Positions 1 through 64,000 of a DNA stretch of 64,000 bases are shown here, one piece after another (the stretch's first letter is position 1; every line of letters starts with the position of its first letter). Both the position numbers and the translations under genes were made by a program. Source of the stretch: Amorphochlora amoebiformis. Lineage: Eukaryota; Cercozoa; Chlorarachniophyceae. The stretch covers positions 62,001 through 126,000 of the forward strand of contig BAAHQB010000142.1 of assembly GCA_054601695.1 (NCBI GenBank), given 5' to 3'. The notes under the pieces were generated by a model that did no database searches, was not told where the DNA came from, and saw only the letters and a list, made by a program, of their open reading frames with translations.

Positions 1-66
1 GGGTTAGGGTTAGGGTTAGGGTTAGGGTTAGGGTTAGGGTTAGGGTTAGGGTTAGGGTTAGGGTTG
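1..66. repeat. Telomeric (TTAGGG)n tract at window edge, intronic
   Basis: Eleven perfect GGGTTA units. The G-rich strand reads rightwards, the opposite of what a left chromosome end requires. It adjoins the donor GTACCAACCCTAACC of the exon 71-117, so it is the start of an intron of the left gene. Confidence 0.8.
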
Positions 67-70
67 GTAC

Positions 71-6385
<6,315 letters not shown>

Positions 6386-6857
6386 CCCCTTAACTGCCAT
6401 GGACGGGATCAATCATCATGATGTGATTCGAAAACCAACCCTTACGGTTAACAAGTTCGAGATCAGCTCAGACTACAAGGCTCTGGGCTGAATGTTTTGA
6501 CAATCGTACTATGAAGCCTTCCTTTTGAAAAAATCATCCTTCTCCAAGCCCGAATACCTATCCGATGTAGAATTCCTCACGCAACCCCCACGAAAATTTC
6601 CCACTTTTTTCGAGCCACTCATTCTCTTGAAGCCCCATCGCCTTCCGAGGGATGGGTTCGGCGTATAGTATGGAATGATGGCGCAGGCACACAGGACAAT
6701 GGCGAGAAAGCGATTGCGATTGATAATTGACGACCTCGACACCATTCTTCTAGGAGAGCTGACCATTATTATGGAGATTTCGCCGAGATCCCTCCAAAGC
6801 CTCTCACGGCCGAGGAAAGTGACTAACCTGTTCTGCCTCACCCCCCCACCCGTCGCG
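6386..6857. promoter_or_regulatory. Divergent promoter region between Tudor-like and TPR-SET genes
   Basis: About 470 bp of unique, higher-GC sequence lies between the proposed start codons at 6385 (minus) and 6858 (plus). It has no TA microsatellite, unlike the flanks. Long open frames on both strands cross it (for example minus 6509-6901 with a hydrophobic stretch) but none links in phase to recognisable exons. A bidirectional promoter with 5' leaders is the simplest reading; the start codons themselves are not certain. Confidence 0.4.
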
Positions 6858-9155
6858 ATGCTGTCCGACGGAGATCTTACTGAGACGGTAGACATCTCCA
6901 TCTTTTCGAATGTAATATTATGGAGCGAACTGACTGGTTATTTTGTCAGCTCCTTCCAAAATCGGGCCCGCGGAAGCGGTTGAAGCGTACCGGGATTCCG
7001 CTCCAAAAGGTCGCACTTTGACACGGGCTATTGCTTTCGCGGCCTGTCAGCATGGAATATCACTGTGCCATCATTCTGTATTTCGATTCAAAAGAGTTAA
7101 TGTGTTTTTAGTTTGATATAGTCATTCCAATATGCTTTTCAGGGTCCACGTCGTGATTCTCTTAAAGTAGCCAATCCGGATGCAGAAGAAAGGGCTCGAT
7201 CCGCCTATATAAGAAAGGATTATCCCGCAGCATTGAAGTCTTTCTCTGCGGTATGTCTTTCCTATAAAGAATATCCTTCTCACAATCCTATCACACCGTT
7301 TGATTGTCTGACGCAACATTGATTCGTTCAGGCTATCGCAAGGAACAAATCGAACGAAAAGCTCTACGCCAACAGATCTGCAACTAATATTGCCCTTCAA
7401 AGTTATGAACGGGTATTGATATATCAACCTGATACATGTATTGGTTCAATAATAGCACAATATGACATTATCCCTTCGACGGTCAGGCTCTAAAGGACGC
7501 GGAGACTTGCATAAGATTGGCCCCCGGATGGTGGAAGGGCTATTATCGCAAGGGAGTTGCTTTAGAAAATCTCCTGCTCTACCAAGAAGCGGCCTTGGCT
7601 TTCCAAGACGCTGAGAGATATGATCCAGAGAATATGACATGTGCGAAGGCTCTCAGTCGCATCGAATCCCTCTTGCGGGAGCGTCAAGCTATCGATGAGG
7701 AGACCTACGAGGAAGTTAACGACGGTCGCTTCACTCGATTGGTATTTCTTGATTGTAACTTTCGCATGCATACGCCTAGGTGTCATTATGTACAGTACAT
7801 TCTGACTCGATTAGGTCAAATGGATGGTTAATGGCGGATGCCGCTTCTCAAAGCTACATCTACGATATGACAGCAACAGGACCAGAGGAGTTCACACCAT
7901 GTGTTCCATCCCCGATTCGAGCGATTGCGTGCTTTTCGTTCCGCGCAAGTTCATGATGACGAACGAAGTGGCCCAGAAATCAAAGATTGGACGTAGCATC
8001 ATCGAGTCCGGGTATAGATGTTTCTACGTACGCGTTGTTTGAATACCTTCTTATTCATAAATGTTGTAGGTATGATATGCGCTCTGAGCACTCCTGGCTA
8101 GCGGCGTACCTTCTGCAGGAGAAACATGATCCCAACTCGTTCTGGAAGCCATACATCGACGTGCTTCCTGGCGATTACTCGAACATGCCCATTCTCTTCG
8201 ACGACTTCTATAAGAAATTACTTAAAGGCTCGTACGCTCTACAATCTGCACAAAACACGATGGAGAGTCTTCGAGCAGAGTACGACGGGATCTGCAACGT
8301 CTGCCCCGAGTTCCGCAAATACCTCTTCATGGAGTACATCTGGGGCCGTCTAGCCGTAAGCACGAGAGTCTTCGGTGTGACGATAGACGGGAAGAAGACT
8401 AGTGCGCTAGTTCCCTTTGCGGACATGTCAAATCACAGCGCAAATAGCCAGACCGACTGGCAATTTGATTCTAAGCGGGATGGATTCACCATGGTCGCCA
8501 ACCGTCCAATAAAGAGAGGTGACCAGATATATGTAAACTACGGGCGTAAATGCAATGGGCGTTACTTCGTCAACTACGGCTTTACTGTGGATGGAAACCA
8601 GAACGACAATGACGCTGTCTTTGTCGCAGATCTTCCTGTTGAAGATCAACACTACGCATTAAAGATGAAGATGGTGAACAGAGCCTATTTGAATCGCGAG
8701 TTTCAAGTCCCAGCAACCTACTCGTGTGACGTCTCAGTGCTCTCCGAGAACATGAAGCCTCATAACATGTTCACCTACTTCCGCATTCTCCATGCCCAAG
8801 ACAAGGAGCTCCTCGTATTTAGCTCGAAGGAGTTCAAGGAAAACATGAAGGAGATGGAGCCTATAAGCACCAGGAACGAAATCGAAGTCCTCAAACACTT
8901 ACGCCGCATAGCCCAAGAGCGTCTATCTGAGTTTCCAGATCCGATAGAGGTGGATCACAAGCTTTTGAAGGAGGTACAATGTACTAGTTTTTACTCGCAT
9001 CTAAATTTGTAAATTTATATTTTGAATATGATACGCATGACAGGTTTTCATATGTGTATATAAATGTAAAATATTAGATATATATATATATATATATATA
9101 ATATGTGTGTGTCTGTAATATATACACACATATATATATATATATAATATGTGTA

Positions 9156-9187
<32 letters not shown>

Positions 9188-9305
9188 GTATTATATTATA
9201 ATGGTAAATATATATATATATATATATTATATTATACTTATATATTGTATTATACCTATATATGCATACGTATATACATATATTATTTGTGTGTGTGTGT
9301 GTGTG

Positions 9306-9340
<35 letters not shown>

Positions 9341-9514
9341 TGTATATTTGTATAATATATATATATATATATATACATACATTATATATATATATATGTG
9401 TGTGCGTGTATATTATATAAATTATGTGTGTATGTATATACATTGTATAATATAGATGAATGTGCAATAATTTCACATTTATAGATGTACGTGCAATAAT
9501 TTCACATTTACATA

Positions 9515-9559
<45 letters not shown>

Positions 9560-9590
9560 CATATATATATACATATTACATACATATATA

Positions 9591-9628
<38 letters not shown>

Positions 9629-9884
9629 TTACGTAACATATTGTGTACGTTCATATATGCTGTTGTACATTAACATGTTAAAGCCTCTCTTAAAAGTATG
9701 GTTTCTTGCAAAAAAGATATATTGTCACTTATATTAATATAATGCAAATATTTGGATACAGAACAAATTCATGGACTCGAATCACCGCAACTGCGTGATG
9801 ATGAGGTGCGGTGAAAAGGAAACTTATAGGTGGTATATTGCTCTGGCTGATAAGGTGTATCAAAGCCTAACAGTCACGAATTAA
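6858..9884 (+). CDS. TPR-SET domain protein methyltransferase (SETD3/RLSMT-like class)
   Basis: Exons: 6858-6887 (tentative start), 7143-7250, 7332-7412, 7487-7741, 7815-8011, 8070-8973, 9762-9884. From 7143 the exons sum to 1668 nt, a whole number of codons, ending at TAA 9882-9884; with exon 1 the protein is 565 residues. Residues about 20-135 form TPR repeats (KDYPAALKSFSAAI; WWKGYYRKGVAL). The SET domain begins near residue 160 (VKWMVNGG), has an RGV turn at 182-184, the cofactor-pocket motif DMSNHS at 342-347, and a Y-x-N-Y-G ... NYGF block at 378-395. The last exon (NCVMMRCGEKE) resembles the helical substrate-binding C-terminus of SETD3/RLSMT. Such enzymes use S-adenosylmethionine to methylate lysine or histidine; the substrate is unknown. 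Introns are 58-81 bp apart from the first (255 bp) and the last (788 bp, TA-expanded). A frame reading without the last splice stops at 9012 and would lose the conserved C-terminus. Confidence 0.88.
8974..9761 (+). repeat. TA-expanded last intron of the TPR-SET gene
   Basis: Intron with donor GTACAATG and acceptor ttggatacag. It is 788 bp against 58-81 bp for the four introns before it; the excess is (TA)n, (TG)n and mixed TA/CA tracts between about 9060 and 9650. Phase 0 on both sides; removing it joins LLKE to NKFMDSNHRNC. Confidence 0.8.
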
Positions 9885-10483
9885 CTTGGACTAAACTTCC
9901 TGTAAATCGCACAGGCTATTCCCTTACTTCAGATGACGTGGAACTTGAAGTTCAAAAGGCTTGCTGCTAATTTTTGGGGAGTAAGCTCACGATTTGCCCA
10001 TTACATCACACATGTGGTGGTACCTCTGGTGAAGGCATCCAAGAAATGAGACATTAACCAGCTGTAGCAGCCGATCGAGCGTACTAATTCTAACGTTGAG
10101 AATTTCTAGAATTGCATCATGATATCTAAGACATACATGTAGTTACAGCATATTCATGTATCCTGATAATTCCAGTACTAATCCTCTCAAGTTCGAACTC
10201 AAATCCCATTGCCTCACAATCAGCGGTGACTAAGATTCACCCTAACCTGATTACCATTAAGAAACATGATCGATCATGACTTCATTTTAAGCCCTCTGAA
10301 TTATTCCGTATAATCAATAAAATCATGTACTCGGCAATGCCTACTATATGTTTATATATCTAGTATATATCTAGATCTTCTCTTATCTCAATACTAATTA
10401 TTAATGAAATGCTTATGATATGAGTACGCATTGATCACACAAATGTGAACACAAATTCATTCATATGCCTAGTACAAAACCTC
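9885..10483. other. Shared 3' flank between convergent genes
   Basis: About 600 bp of ordinary AT-rich unique sequence between the TAA of the TPR-SET gene and the TGA of the EDC4-like gene. I see no open frame of note, no RNA gene and no repeat. It probably holds both 3' UTRs and polyadenylation signals. Confidence 0.5.
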
Positions 10484-60553
<50,070 letters not shown>

Positions 60554-60753
60554 ATCGAAGAAGGCGCGGCCATTCATCGTACACTTTATATCGGTTTGCT
60601 CGCAACTCCACGCCTGGTCAGTCGGCCATAAACCGAAGAATTGAATCAGAGAAAGTCGGCCACTTTTGGACCGAGGAATTAAATTTTATAAGAGATTTAA
60701 AAATTAAAATCGGCTCGGAAGATCGAAGGTGTCAAGGCTTCCCTCGCTTCGAA
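60554..60753. promoter_or_regulatory. Bidirectional promoter with TATA-like box
   Basis: About 200 bp separates the ATG of the EDC4-like gene (minus, 60553) from the ATG of the coiled-coil gene (plus, 60754). On the minus strand gatataaag at 60584-60592 is a TATA-like element 31-39 bp before the ATG. The region is unique and free of microsatellites. Confidence 0.5.

Positions 60754-64000
<3,247 letters not shown>

Noticed and set aside
1-66. True chromosome end
   Set aside because: Strand orientation is wrong for a left terminus and coding sequence must continue beyond it.
6509-6901. Minus-strand frame of 130 codons with a hydrophobic stretch
   Set aside because: Overlaps the divergent promoter, does not join in phase to the downstream exons and resembles no family; chance frame in GC-richer DNA more likely.
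8974-9012. Stop of the TPR-SET protein at 9012
   Set aside because: This needs reading through a donor into intron; the exon at 9762-9884 restores the conserved C-terminus in phase.

Overview
The window is nuclear DNA of an intron-rich eukaryote whose telomere unit is TTAGGG. Canonical GT-AG introns, TATA-like promoters, a decapping scaffold, a TPR-SET methyltransferase and interstitial (TTAGGG)n tracts all show this. I cannot place the lineage. A microbial eukaryote or alga with many tiny exons fits; a chlorarachniophyte-like rhizarian is only a guess.

Most of the 64 kb is (TA)n microsatellite with some GA/CT, CA/GT and telomeric tracts, and a naive reading finds only junk frames (YIYI, SLSL, RERE, LGLG, LTLT). 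The short unique islands between the repeats are not debris. Nearly all that lie on the minus strand between 10.5 and 60.5 kb are exons: an AG acceptor, a short open frame and a GT donor, with reading phases that carry from one island to the next. Spliced by eye they give one protein of about 1,300 residues over about 60 exons that matches EDC4/Ge-1/VARICOSE, the scaffold of the mRNA decapping complex: an N-terminal WD40-type propeller, a long acidic/proline-rich linker and a C-terminal helical domain. The gene is about 50 kb long, over 90 percent of it repeat-filled intron.

Layout. (1) Left end to 6.4 kb, minus strand: a second gene of the same style, with eleven small exons in continuous phase and a Tudor-like segment; it continues past the left edge. 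(2) 6.86-9.88 kb, plus strand: a TPR-SET lysine/histidine methyltransferase with short introns and one 788-bp TA-swollen last intron. (3) 10.48-60.55 kb, minus strand: the EDC4-like gene, convergent with the SET gene. (4) 60.75 kb to the right edge, plus strand: an acidic coiled-coil protein of unknown function, divergent from the EDC4-like gene across about 200 bp. Beneath the repeats the gene order is compact: two divergent pairs and one convergent pair.

The main discovery is in the introns. Many contain tandem arrays in which a TA, CT or GA tract alternates with copies of the edge of the neighbouring exon. The polarity is regular: arrays upstream of an exon (in gene direction) repeat its acceptor edge, and arrays downstream repeat its donor edge. 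At least twenty exons show this. Telomeric tracts also sit within a few to about 15 bases of splice sites in many introns, and many donors and acceptors (GTATATA..., ...TATATAG) are formed by the end of the TA tract itself. This looks like a lineage-specific process of intron inflation and splice-edge duplication. All splice models are hand-derived from sequence and need transcript support; several joints do not keep phase and are listed.
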